Source: Desulfosporosinus sp.
GTDB lineage: Bacteria; Bacillota; Desulfitobacteriia; Desulfitobacteriales; Desulfitobacteriaceae
NCBI GenBank assembly: GCA_003513495.1
Contig: DOPM01000045.1
Location: 1-50,251 of the forward strand
Length of the DNA: 50,251 bases
Direction: 5' to 3'
Shown here: one piece after another, positions 8,631 to 16,432 of the stretch
Layout of the letters: every line of letters begins with the position of its first letter
Position numbering within the stretch: the first letter of the stretch is position 1
Notes under the pieces: model-generated
The model's input: only the letters and a program-made list of their open reading frames with translations
What the model was told of the DNA's origin: nothing
Database searches by the model: none
Position numbers and translations under genes: made by a program

Positions 8631-9058
8631 TTAGCCCCCATAATTAATAAAAGTCGATAATTAATACTTGTATCCACTCTTAGTGTAGCACGAGATAAAT
8701 CATTTTGAAAATAGAACCTAAGTTTAAAAAGGGATGCAGACTTTCTTCCAGTCAACACCCCATAATACTCAGTTTTATCTCCTGTGAGAGTAGTGAACAA
8801 TTTAAGCTTTGTAACGCTCCATAGTCCCTATATACTGTTAGAGCTTATGTAAGCGCAAAAACATAGTTATTCTATATGTTTACTAGTTTATATAAAACAT
8901 AGCAGATAGTTTGTCATATAAATGACAAATAGTGTGTCATTTATATGACTTTTCTTTAGTGTTAAGAAATCAATTAATAATTTAAGAACATCCCACTAAA
9001 CAACTTTTAGGTTGCCTGTCTAATATAAGAAAAGTAGTGGATAAATAGGGCAGGTCAA
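8631..9058. other. Intergenic region between the sensor kinase and the ABC-F gene
   Basis: No gene was found in these 428 bases. The notable content is a pair of overlapping palindromes at 8911-8949, described separately. On the minus strand a weak promoter-like TACACT lies about 60 bases before the kinase start, without a good -35. No intrinsic terminator was found directly after the ABC-F stop at 9059. Confidence 0.5.
8911..8949. repeat. Tandem operator-like palindromes
   Basis: GTCATATAAATGACA (8913-8927) and TGTCATTTATATGAC (8935-8949) are a perfect 15-bp inverted repeat with a 7-base spacer. Each arm is itself a palindrome of the form TGTCAT-N4-ATGACA (TTTGTCAT-ATAA-ATGACAAA on the left). 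Two half-overlapping symmetry axes are typical of paired repressor sites. The AT-rich arms and the lack of a T-tract argue against a terminator. The cognate regulator is not apparent. Confidence 0.6.
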
Positions 9059-10534
9059 TCAGGTCTTAACGAACTTTGTGGCGATATTCTCGCTGAATGT
9101 CCTATCATGCTCTACAAACAAGATGGTTGGTTGGTATTTAAGCAGAAGCTCTTCGATTTGTATACGTGAAAGTACATCAATATAGTTAAGTGGTTCATCC
9201 CATATATACAGATGTGCTTGTTCGCATAAACTATTGGCTATTAACACTTTCTTCTTTTGTCCACCACTAAAAGTTGAGATATCCTTTTCAAATTGAACTC
9301 TGGAAAACCCAAGCTTTCTTAGAATGGTTTTAAGAAGGGTTTCATCAATCCCCTTACTTGAAGCATAGTCAGTCAAATTCCCCTGAAGATGGGATGTTTC
9401 CTGTGAAACATAGGATATTTTAAGCTGTCTCCCTTTCCTAAAAGTCCCTGTATAGGCTATATTCTCATCACAGATAAGTTTAATAATACTTGATTTTCCT
9501 GAGCCGTTTTTACCCATAAGCGCGATGCGGTCACCTTGATCAATAGTAAAAGCTATATCTTTGCAAACTATCTTCTCATTGTAAAATATTGAAACATTTT
9601 CAAGTTCACTAAGACGGTTTTTATGATAAGCAATTTGAGAAATCTTCAGACTGTCGGAGTCTTCGATGTTTTTAAGGAGTTTAGACTTTTCATCAATAGC
9701 AGATTGTCGACGAGTTTCGATTGATTTAGAACGTTTCATCATTTTAGCGGCTTTATGGCCAATATAACCTTTATCCAGCTTCGACCCCGAATTTGTTGTT
9801 CCCTTCTTTGTCTTTTCAACTTCGTGTGACCATGTGTTCGTCCGTTTAGCTGAATCCGACAAGCGACTAATATCTTTTCTAAGTTTATCGTTTTCAGCGA
9901 GCTCAAAATTGTCCAGTCTTTTTTTATTTTCCCACCAACTGGAAAAATTGCCTTTTTGAATTTCTATATTGGTCTTATTAATTGAAAGAATATGGTCAAC
10001 ACAGTTATCTAGAAAGGATCTGTCATGTGATACCAGAATAAAACCACTTTTGGTTTTGAGATAGTCACTAACAAGTTTTCTCGCCGTCATATCAAGATGA
10101 TTAGTTGGCTCGTCGATCAAGAGAAAACTATTTTCCTTAAGAAACAACGCAGCGAGTAACACTTTTGTTTGTTCTCCATGGGATAATGAAACAAAAGGAC
10201 GGTATAAAATATCTTCGGAAACTTCGAGCATTGACAGCTCACGCATCAATTTCCAGTGAAGATAGTCCGGAAAAATGTTGCAGATTACATCTATTGTATT
10301 ATCCCTCTTGTTGACATTGTAAGGAAAATACTCAAAACTTACATTTGCAGAAATATTACCACTGTATTCATATTTATTAAGCAATAAGTTAAGAAAAGTC
10401 GTTTTACCTCTCCCGTTTCTTCCCGTAAAACCCAGTTTCCAATCCGTATCTATTTGAAAGCTCACGTTTTCAAATATGTTATCGTAACTTCCATCATAAG
10501 CAAAGGTCAGATTTGTAACATCAATTAGAGACAT
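9059..10534 (-). CDS. ABC-F ribosomal protection protein, Lsa/CplR type
   Basis: The 491-residue protein has two ABC ATPase domains and no membrane segment, the ABC-F layout. Domain 1 has Walker A GRNGRGKTT (about 38-46), signature LSHGEQ and Walker B LLIDEPTNHLD. Domain 2 has GKNGSGKSS, FSGGQKKK and LYIWDEPLNYID. The linker (about 190-290, basic and coiled coil) is the part that reaches the ribosomal peptidyl-transferase centre in resistance proteins. The opening (MSLIDVTNLTFAYDGSYDNI) and the overall pattern match the Lsa/CplR group, known for resistance to lincosamides, pleuromutilins and streptogramin A. The specificity here is inference. The start is ATG after AGGAGG. Its 5' leader holds a leader peptide and attenuator, as in other antibiotic-induced ABC-F genes. 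Confidence 0.9.
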   Translation of the reverse strand: MSLIDVTNLTFAYDGSYDNIFENVSFQIDTDWKLGFTGRNGRGKTTFLNLLLNKYEYSGNISANVSFEYFPYNVNKRDNTIDVICNIFPDYLHWKLMRELSMLEVSEDILYRPFVSLSHGEQTKVLLAALFLKENSFLLIDEPTNHLDMTARKLVSDYLKTKSGFILVSHDRSFLDNCVDHILSINKTNIEIQKGNFSSWWENKKRLDNFELAENDKLRKDISRLSDSAKRTNTWSHEVEKTKKGTTNSGSKLDKGYIGHKAAKMMKRSKSIETRRQSAIDEKSKLLKNIEDSDSLKISQIAYHKNRLSELENVSIFYNEKIVCKDIAFTIDQGDRIALMGKNGSGKSSIIKLICDENIAYTGTFRKGRQLKISYVSQETSHLQGNLTDYASSKGIDETLLKTILRKLGFSRVQFEKDISTFSGGQKKKVLIANSLCEQAHLYIWDEPLNYIDVLSRIQIEELLLKYQPTILFVEHDRTFSENIATKFVKT

Positions 10535-10559
10535 ACTTTATCCTCCTGTATAAAAATAT

Positions 10560-10589
10560 GAGCTGTAAGAAAGTTAATTCTTGCAGCTC
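10560..10589 (-). terminator. Attenuator hairpin in the ABC-F leader
   Basis: On the minus strand GAGCTGCAAGAA pairs with TTCTTACAGCTC around a 6-base loop (one mismatch), followed by CATATTTTTA just before the ribosome site. An upstream copy, GCAAGAAAGTTA (10671-10660), can pair with TAACTTTCTTAC inside this hairpin (10576-10565). That gives a competing antiterminator, the usual layout of ribosome-mediated attenuation. Confidence 0.7.
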
Positions 10590-10734
10590 GCAAATACACA
10601 GCAAAGCCAGACCCCTATAGGGTATGGTAAGGATGTATTATTTGAGTGAAAAGAGATAGTAACTTTCTTGCATAAGCACAACAAAAAACAAGCGGTTTCT
10701 ACACCATTCCTGTACCCTCGCTATGCTCTATATA

Positions 10735-10755
10735 TTAGCAAGAAAAATTACGCAT
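10735..10755 (-). CDS. Six-residue leader peptide upstream of the ABC-F gene
   Basis: ATG at 10755 with GGAG 8 bases upstream reads MRNFSC then TAA. It lies about 25 bases after the predicted transcription start and before the attenuator hairpin. An alternative frame from the ATG at 10763 reads MKRCVIFLANI, but its start directly abuts the GGAG. A ribosome stalled by a drug on this peptide would be expected to free the antiterminator. That role is inferred from other inducible resistance leaders. Confidence 0.55.
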   Translation of the reverse strand: MRNFSC

Positions 10756-10786
10756 CTTTTCATCTCCAATCTTAGTTACTGTATTT

Positions 10787-10815
10787 ATATTACAATAGAT
10801 CATTAAAAAATACAA
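10787..10815 (-). promoter_or_regulatory. Promoter of the ABC-F leader
   Basis: On the minus strand TTGTAT (10815-10810), a 17-base spacer and TAATAT (10792-10787) precede the leader peptide. The gene is therefore expressed independently of the HdrBC-like gene that ends at 10875. Confidence 0.65.
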
Positions 10816-10874
10816 CGATTATTAGGAATAGCATCGTTTAACATGATTTGTAAATAATTCCTCTTGTTTGGTAC

Positions 10875-12104
10875 TCAGTGGGAAAATTGCTTATTCTCAT
10901 CCACTAAACCTAAGGCAATCTCTATCAATGCAGTGAGATGCATCATTTTCATGCCAAGTTTGTAATGCTTATTCATGTCAACAAATTGGTCCATACAGTT
11001 ATGGCAAGGGATACAGCCAATTTTTGCGCCAGTAGCTACTAATTGATCAACTTTAGGTTTGGCTTTAACCATACGCATTGCTTTCGTTGAAGCTACGGCA
11101 CCTGCTCCCCCACCTGCTCCACAACAAAGGTTATACTCCCTATTAGGATACATTTCACGAAAATCCATAACGGTATTATTCAATACATAACGCTGGGGTT
11201 CAATAATACCTTCTTTGCGAACAGTATTACAAGGATCATGCAGAGTTACTGGGATTGTATTCCTGGTTTTATCTAGTTTTAGGGTTCCGTCTTTTATCCA
11301 ATCGGCGTATAGCTCAACTATATGGCGAACAGGGATTTGTTTTCCTTTCCAGTAATCCCGGGCAAACACTCTAGTCGATCGAAAAGCATGGCCACATTCA
11401 GTAACAATAATTTCCTTAGGGTTTAGTCGTGCTGCTTCTTCAAACATTGGACGAGAAATTGCATCGAATTCATCATTTTTACCTGTGAACAAGCAGATAT
11501 TAGTAGCATCCCAGCGCTTTGAGCTGATGGTGAAGTTTGCTTTGGCTGCGTGAAAGACATTTAGAATGCTTTGCAGATCGGCTGGATAATGTTTGATCTC
11601 TCGTGCATTGAAGCCAAAGAAGAAATCTGCATTAGGAACATCTAAAGGAATCTTGTATGTGGGGTCTTTCAGATCTTCCTGCATCATTTCTTCGATCCAT
11701 TGTAAGGTCTCTTCATAATCCATTTGTTCCACACCCATCTGGTTACCAGTCCGGATATGATCGTCCGCAATAACTTGCAAATGACCAGGCGGCATAGCAA
11801 CTTTTCCTCGAAAGGCTCTAGTGATTGCATTTATATTCACACCCATTGGGCATTCCACTGTACATCGATTACACATTGTACAATTCCAGATAAAGGGATC
11901 GTTTTCAGCTTCTTCTCTCATACCTAGAATGACTTTACGTAAGAATTTACGAGGATCTTGATCCTCATGTAGATCACTGTAAATACAACCAGCCGTACAC
12001 ATCCCACATGTAAGGCAATTAGAAAAATCGTAGCCATGTAATAATTCTGCAATTTCATCACGTAAGGTTGGATCTAAACTTTTAACTCTGATCGGTTCTT
12101 TCAT
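10875..12104 (-). CDS. Orphan HdrBC/HdrD-like heterodisulfide reductase iron-sulfur protein
   Basis: The 409-residue protein has an N-terminal HdrC-like ferredoxin part with two 4Fe-4S motifs (CLTCGMCTAGC and CTMCNRCTVECP). Its HdrB-like C-terminal half includes a complete CCG motif: DPCN, then LCCGAGGG, then CIPCHNC. The first CCG repeat is degenerate (VTECGHAF only). HdrB CCG domains carry the unusual cluster that reduces disulfides. It is a close paralogue of the last gene of the flx-hdr operon (25865-27100): long blocks such as HDPCNTVRKEGI and TGAKIGCIPCHNC are the same. It stands alone, with no HdrA or Flx partner beside it. It may give the HdrA complex a second disulfide specificity, or pair with a membrane partner elsewhere. 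Start ATG after GGAGGGG. Confidence 0.88.
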   Translation of the reverse strand: MKEPIRVKSLDPTLRDEIAELLHGYDFSNCLTCGMCTAGCIYSDLHEDQDPRKFLRKVILGMREEAENDPFIWNCTMCNRCTVECPMGVNINAITRAFRGKVAMPPGHLQVIADDHIRTGNQMGVEQMDYEETLQWIEEMMQEDLKDPTYKIPLDVPNADFFFGFNAREIKHYPADLQSILNVFHAAKANFTISSKRWDATNICLFTGKNDEFDAISRPMFEEAARLNPKEIIVTECGHAFRSTRVFARDYWKGKQIPVRHIVELYADWIKDGTLKLDKTRNTIPVTLHDPCNTVRKEGIIEPQRYVLNNTVMDFREMYPNREYNLCCGAGGGAGAVASTKAMRMVKAKPKVDQLVATGAKIGCIPCHNCMDQFVDMNKHYKLGMKMMHLTALIEIALGLVDENKQFSH

Positions 12105-12431
12105 CTACGATCCCCTCCGATATTAAATAATTATTGACTCGACAATTCTTTTCTTCATAATCTCTTTACTAAGTTTGAGAAGCTTTTCCCAATCCTCTGC
12201 TGGCAACTCCTATGGAGCCTCCGATTAACCGAATTTCATCGCCTCTTGTCACGATATGTAACCAACGTTACAGGCATATGCCCGATATACTCTCAGTATA
12301 CTCCATTTAAAACATATGTCAATATCACCTCGAAACAATTCCTACCTTAGGTTTAAACCGAACCTGGACATAATAAAAACACAGATTAATTCGTCATAAA
12401 CGAACTAATCTGTGTTGTCGTCCATTAAAGG
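12105..12431. other. Intergenic region upstream of the orphan HdrBC-like gene
   Basis: These 327 bases hold the terminator of the GNAT gene (12378-12416) and the 5' region of the HdrBC-like gene. I see no further gene. A promoter for the HdrBC-like gene is expected here, but I could not choose one with confidence. Confidence 0.5.
12378..12416 (-). terminator. Terminator of the GNAT gene
   Basis: Arms AACACAGATTAATTCGT (12378-12394) and ACGAACTAATCTGTGTT (12400-12416) pair over 17 bp with one G-U, loop of 5. On the minus strand it is followed by TTTTTATTAT. It lies 15 bases after the GNAT stop. Confidence 0.85.
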
Positions 12432-12908
12432 TTACAAATCCATATACATAACTTTACTTAAGACTTGAAAACCCTTTTCTGAATAGAAGTCTTCGGCATT
12501 CTTATTAAATGAATAGACTTTTAATTCAATTCTCTGTATATCCTTACTGTTAGCCCATTCAGTTATTTTCTCTAAGAGCAGTGAACCTATATGACGATTT
12601 TGATACTCTTTTTTCACTGCGATACCATCTAGCTGTACCCATTCCCTTTTCTTAATAACGGGAAAGTTAGACGACTGTTGAATGTAGCATTCTGCAAAAG
12701 CGACAACTTTCGAATCAACATCTGCAACAAAGAGAGCCTTGTTACTATCATTGATCATTTCTTGAATATATTCTTTTGCCCTTGCGTATTCATCAGGTTT
12801 AATGAAAAGTTCAGGATGATTGATCCTGTGTTGCTCATCAATTTCGACGTAAATTTCACACAAACTTTCATAATCACTTATAACTGCTTTTCTAATTGTT
12901 ACGTCCAT
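12432..12908 (-). CDS. GNAT family N-acetyltransferase
   Basis: The protein is 158 residues from the ATG at 12908. A TTG at 12923 would add five residues but sits against the only purine-rich site, so the start is uncertain. The GNAT fold is clear: the opening DVTIRKAVISDYESLCEIY, the beta4 strand LDGIAVKKEYQNRHIGSLLL with the acetyl-CoA pyrophosphate loop (QNRHIG, a variant of Q/R-x-x-G-x-G/A), and the ending NAEDFYSEKGFQV. Substrate unknown. It lies 70 bases after the ARMT1-family gene on the same strand and ends at a strong terminator. Confidence 0.88.
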   Translation of the reverse strand: MDVTIRKAVISDYESLCEIYVEIDEQHRINHPELFIKPDEYARAKEYIQEMINDSNKALFVADVDSKVVAFAECYIQQSSNFPVIKKREWVQLDGIAVKKEYQNRHIGSLLLEKITEWANSKDIQRIELKVYSFNKNAEDFYSEKGFQVLSKVMYMDL

Positions 12909-12978
12909 TCTAATTTCTACCAACCTCTACAATTTTTCATATACTTGATTTTCACCCTTTGGTCACGATAAAGCACTT

Positions 12979-13836
12979 CTAACTGCAGCAAAATACCATT
13001 TCACCAAGCTGAACTCCTAAATTTCCCGCTACAATCTCACACTTGGCTCTCAACAAGAAATACAGCCTGCGGTCCTCTTTGCCTAGTGCTTCTAACGATT
13101 CATAATTGGCCTGCCCTTTACTGATCACTAAGTCAGCCTTTTCAAAGGTTTGCTTAAATTCTTCCGAACAGTCTTTAAGGACAGTGCCTAAAAAACCGCT
13201 TCCATTCGTGATGACTCGTATATGCTCGGTCATTCCTACATAAGCCGCATCTTCCAGCGTGGCGTCATTCAAAATTGGTCGGTCCTTAACAGCATAGGTT
13301 ACCTTCATTCCGAGTTTTGACAGTTGCTCAGCTAATAACTTATCAAATACAATTTCACCGCTGTTATCCCCGAGAATTAATAGTTCCCGGGATTTTTTGA
13401 GTTGTTCCTGGAAAAATGCGTAATCATCCCTGGCAAACTTCTTTGCCAGAGCCTCCCTTATGCTCTCCTCAACATCAAAATCTTTCAAGATGCCCATATC
13501 GATAATATTACCGGCAACTGCTATCTGCAGAGACATGAGTAGTGGATCTGTACTTTGGCTAATCTTCTCCTTTAACTGCGGCAGGAGTTTAAGAGCCAAT
13601 TCATTGGACTCCTTCTTAGCACTTTGGAATGGATCCTCCACTCCCAACAACTCGTTGACCTTTCTAAGAACAATGGTCGAGTTTTCTGCCGGTGTTGCAT
13701 GAGGGTCTAATTGAGGAAACAGTGCCAGAGTTTGATATATTATTTCTCGAGCTTTTTCCTCGTGGATTTCAGTTTGTGCTAAAGTATTAAGCGATTGCTT
13801 TATATAGCAAGGGATACAATCCAGGGCAACGTTCAC
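12979..13836 (-). CDS. ARMT1/DUF89 family damage-control phosphatase-like protein
   Basis: The 285-residue protein shows the DUF89 pattern: CIPC near residue 8, AVAGNIIDMG near 110, LILGDNSGEIVFD near 153 and ISKGQANYESL near 239. The end has LLRAKCEIVA. In characterised members the Asp-Asn pair in GDN and the Asn in NIID bind a divalent metal. The family hydrolyses phosphate from damaged or harmful phosphometabolites (for example fructose-1-phosphate-type sugars or phosphopantetheine in other subfamilies). The exact substrate here is unknown. The CxxC near the N-terminus is typical of the archaeal/bacterial subgroup. The start is GTG with AAGGAGG 10 bases upstream. It is the first gene of a likely two-gene unit with the GNAT protein. 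Confidence 0.87.
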   Translation of the reverse strand: MNVALDCIPCYIKQSLNTLAQTEIHEEKAREIIYQTLALFPQLDPHATPAENSTIVLRKVNELLGVEDPFQSAKKESNELALKLLPQLKEKISQSTDPLLMSLQIAVAGNIIDMGILKDFDVEESIREALAKKFARDDYAFFQEQLKKSRELLILGDNSGEIVFDKLLAEQLSKLGMKVTYAVKDRPILNDATLEDAAYVGMTEHIRVITNGSGFLGTVLKDCSEEFKQTFEKADLVISKGQANYESLEALGKEDRRLYFLLRAKCEIVAGNLGVQLGEMVFCCS

Positions 13837-13946
13837 AGGCAGTAGCCTCCTTGTCTGGTATAGTTGTTACAGTATGGCAGACTTAATAAGGTATTGTTAT
13901 GGTTCTGTTATGGTCTTCATTCGGTTCGTAGTGAGTTAATGTCCAG

Positions 13947-14105
13947 CTATAAGTTGAAGCAGTTTAATTTAAGCTGCTTCTTATCAAGTTTACCCAATGA
14001 TGTATAAGGTATATGAATGCCTACTTCCTTTTCGTTAATATCCAGAATTTTTAATTCTAATCCATTGATTCTTTTACCCACGGTTTTTGTTGAATAGTTA
14101 TCCAT
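13947..14105 (-). CDS. Hypothetical small protein, 52 residues
   Basis: I do not recognise it. It starts at the ATG at 14105, preceded by AAAAAGGAGTACAT; a longer frame of 61 codons is open but has no ribosome site. The product is basic and soluble: MDNYSTKTVGKRINGLELKI, then a short DINEKEVGIHIPY segment and a Lys-rich tail. A beta-rich fold is likely from the alternating hydrophobics. It stands alone between the ARMT1-family gene and the divergent YtxH gene. The good ribosome site is the main reason to accept it. Confidence 0.5.
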   Translation of the reverse strand: MDNYSTKTVGKRINGLELKILDINEKEVGIHIPYTSLGKLDKKQLKLNCFNL

Positions 14106-14463
14106 ATGTACTCCTTTTTGAGACTTAAACACTTAATCTCAGACTCCATATAGGCACAGGAAGTAATTCTCGACACAATGCAAATTTCCCTTTATTTCAA
14201 ATCGAACGTGATGTATTGGTCGTTGCTTAAGCGACCATGGGGCATAGTAATATATTTTTTTCTCTTTTTACGAACCTGTTAACAAAAACGATCATACACT
14301 ACTTATGTACATAGAATACCAATGCCTAGAAGCGTTTATTTCATAAACTAACCATGGGATCTGAGTGCCAGGAAGTTTCCAATAAAAATTAGTCTGTACC
14401 TCAATATGTCTTCTAGGTAATGGAGATAGTCTTAAAACTAACTATTAGAGGGAGTGGCATGAA
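14106..14463. other. Divergent intergenic region before the YtxH gene
   Basis: No gene seen in these 358 bases. A hairpin-forming GGTCG-TTGCTTAAG-CGACC lies at about 14218-14236 and a long T-rich run (ATATTTTTTTCTCTTTTT) follows at about 14253-14270. Together they could end transcription on the plus strand, although no plus-strand gene lies upstream. Promoters for both flanking genes should lie here. Confidence 0.4.
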
Positions 14464-14883
14464 GTGGAGAAAAATCAAAAAAAGAAAGTCATTAAGGCTG
14501 CGATGTTTGGAAGTCTTGTTGGTGGAGTGTTGGGCTTAATGCTTGCTCCAAAAAGCGGACATGAATTGCGTCAAGATATTGTAGAACAGGCTCATCATCT
14601 GGGCGACAAAGCCGTAGTAATTAAAGACAAAGCCCAAGTTGCTTGGCAAAATGTTGAGGAAAGAACTCAATCAACGGTTGATACTGGTAAGAGTTGGGTT
14701 CAAAATGGACAAAAATTAGTTAGTAACTTTAAGACACTAGTACATGAGATTCAGAATGGAGCCTTAACAAAGACTAACTCTGTTGAAGTAGTGGAAGTTG
14801 AGGATCAATGTGATTCTATCGATGATATACCAATCATTGAAAATGAACACGAGTTCGAATTTGTCGATGATAATAAATTTTAA
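14464..14883 (+). CDS. YtxH domain-containing protein
   Basis: The 139-residue protein begins with a basic stretch (KNQKKKVIKAAM) and one membrane segment rich in Gly and Leu (GSLVGGVLGLMLAPKSG, about 15-31), the YtxH signature. A long charged, helical region (about 35-105) and an acidic tail (DIPIIENEHEFEFVDD) follow. The family is widespread in Firmicutes as a membrane-anchored general-stress protein of unclear function. The GTG start has GGGAG about 9 bases upstream. An intrinsic terminator follows 31 bases after the stop, so this is a single-gene unit. Confidence 0.88.
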   Translation: MEKNQKKKVIKAAMFGSLVGGVLGLMLAPKSGHELRQDIVEQAHHLGDKAVVIKDKAQVAWQNVEERTQSTVDTGKSWVQNGQKLVSNFKTLVHEIQNGALTKTNSVEVVEVEDQCDSIDDIPIIENEHEFEFVDDNKF

Positions 14884-14914
14884 TGAATTATAATTTATGT
14901 GTCATAAAATTCCA

Positions 14915-14938
14915 GGGTGCTGTGAAAGCACCCTTTTT
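14915..14938 (+). terminator. Terminator of the YtxH gene
   Basis: GGGTGCT (14915-14921) and AGCACCC (14927-14933) pair around a 5-base loop, followed directly by TTTTT. Confidence 0.9.
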
Positions 14939-15020
14939 CTATTACACCAATATATTAGTTAAGAGAAACTGATTCATGCATGTGTAAGGAATCTCAAAAT
15001 GTTTCTGTAGGAGGCTAGAG

Positions 15021-15953
15021 ATGAATAAGTTAAAACGTATTTCTAAAGTCTTTGAAGCAGCGGATGAAATTCTGTTTGACGACTCCTCCAGAATTATTTT
15101 GATGAGTGACGTTCATAGAGGTGACGGAAGCTGGGCGGATGATTTTTCAAAGAACCAAAATCTCTATTTCGCAGCTTTAAATCATTACTATAATGAAAAT
15201 TATACCTATATAGAGATTGGTGATGGTGATGAACTTTGGGAGAACAAAAATCTTTCCGACATTGTATATGTGCATAGCAATGCTTTCTGGCTGCTATCTA
15301 AATTCTACAATGATGGTCGTCTCTACTTTATTTTTGGAAATCATGATATGGCCAAAAGAAACGAAAAATTTGTAGTTAACAATATGTATCAATACTATGA
15401 TGAAAGAGAAAATAAGTATATTCCATTATTTAAAAATATTAAGATTCATGAAGGATTAATACTAAAGCATAGAGTAACAAATGATAAAATTCTCTTGATT
15501 CACGGGCATCAGGCAAGTTTTATTGATTATGATATGTGGAGACTAACAAGATTTCTAGTTCGGTATTTGTGGAGACCACTGGAGTTATTTGGAGTAAATG
15601 ACCCGACCAGTACAGCAAAGAATTACGAAAAAAAAGATGCCGTGGAACGAAAGTTGACTGAATGGGTAATGCAAGAAAAACATATGCTTATTGCAGGACA
15701 TACCCATAGACCTATGTTTCCTGAAGTAGGTGAACCCTTATATTTTAATGATGGGAGCAGTATCCACCCTCGGTGTATAACAGGTATCGAAATTGCAGAT
15801 GGAAACATTACACTTGTCAAATGGAATGTTAAAACAAAAGATGATGGTACATTGTTCATCGGCAGAGAAGTCTTGGCGGGACCAAGAAGATTAAAGGATT
15901 ACTTTGATCAATCGGTTCCTGAAATCAATAGTCACTCAAACTCGATGGATTAA
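15021..15953 (+). CDS. Calcineurin-like metallophosphoesterase
   Basis: The 310-residue protein has all five blocks of the family: LMSDVHRGD (about 28-36), EIGDGDEL (about 66-73), FGNHDMA (about 105-111), LIHGHQA (about 162-168) and IAGHTHRP (about 221-228). The Asp, His and Asn in these blocks hold two metal ions. The GDGDE block replaces the usual GDxxD by one shift, within the range seen in the family. No signal peptide or membrane segment is visible, so it acts in the cytoplasm, perhaps on the membrane surface like UDP-2,3-diacylglucosamine hydrolases, to which its layout is only distantly similar. The substrate is unknown. ATG start after GTAGGAGG. It ends 12 bases before a 56-bp palindrome. 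Confidence 0.9.
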   Translation: MNKLKRISKVFEAADEILFDDSSRIILMSDVHRGDGSWADDFSKNQNLYFAALNHYYNENYTYIEIGDGDELWENKNLSDIVYVHSNAFWLLSKFYNDGRLYFIFGNHDMAKRNEKFVVNNMYQYYDERENKYIPLFKNIKIHEGLILKHRVTNDKILLIHGHQASFIDYDMWRLTRFLVRYLWRPLELFGVNDPTSTAKNYEKKDAVERKLTEWVMQEKHMLIAGHTHRPMFPEVGEPLYFNDGSSIHPRCITGIEIADGNITLVKWNVKTKDDGTLFIGREVLAGPRRLKDYFDQSVPEINSHSNSMD

Positions 15954-15964
15954 GCAAAGAAAAA

Positions 15965-16020
15965 TGAAACAGGGGGACAGGTACAGTGTTTTAAAACACT
16001 GTACCTGTCCCCCTGTTTCA
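15965..16020. repeat. 56-bp perfect palindrome (REP-like element, bidirectional terminator?)
   Basis: The left half begins TGAAACAGGGGGACAGGTAC and runs to base 15992; the right half (15993-16020) is its exact reverse complement, with no loop at all. It fills the gap between two convergent genes (stops at 15953 and 16026). Its AGGGGGACAGGTAC core resembles the short palindromic repeats mobilised by REP-associated (IS200-like) transposases, as far as I recall. No transposase gene is nearby. Confidence 0.85.
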
Positions 16021-16025
16021 CTGCG

Positions 16026-16301
16026 TTACTGACGTCGGTTTTTTAGTTCTAAAGACAATTTCCATGCGCTATAGCCCATCAAAGCAATTGAAAAAAGAAC
16101 ACTTATTTGTATAGAGCTCCAAGTTGAATAACCAAGATTTACTTCGATCAGTTTCCCAACTACGCCGGCAAGTAATCCCACGACAATGATAATCCACATC
16201 TTAATCACGTTATTTTGACGTTTCCTGCGGATAAAGTAGTAAATATAAAATAGTACACAAGCAAGTAATAAGCCTCTTGAAATCATAAGAAGTGTTGTCA
16301 T
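16026..16301 (-). CDS. Small membrane protein, three predicted helices
   Basis: I do not recognise a family. The 91-residue protein has three hydrophobic segments, at about 3-23, 35-52 and 64-80. A basic loop (RRKRQNN) follows the first and a basic tail (LKNRRQ) ends it, placing the N-terminus outside by the positive-inside rule. The ATG is preceded by GAGG about 10 bases upstream. It is a single gene: convergent with the metallophosphoesterase through the palindrome, and about 130 bases downstream of the CBS-domain gene on the same strand. Confidence 0.65.
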   Translation of the reverse strand: MTTLLMISRGLLLACVLFYIYYFIRRKRQNNVIKMWIIIVVGLLAGVVGKLIEVNLGYSTWSSIQISVLFSIALMGYSAWKLSLELKNRRQ

Positions 16302-16432
16302 TTAGTTACGTCCTCATTTACATTATTTTAGCAACATTGCCATTCTTAGTATAACAAGAATTTTGGTACCTATCAAGGATTCGCATTTAGTTGAATGTCA
16401 ACTTACCAAGGTTCCTAAGCCAATCGTTCAAC

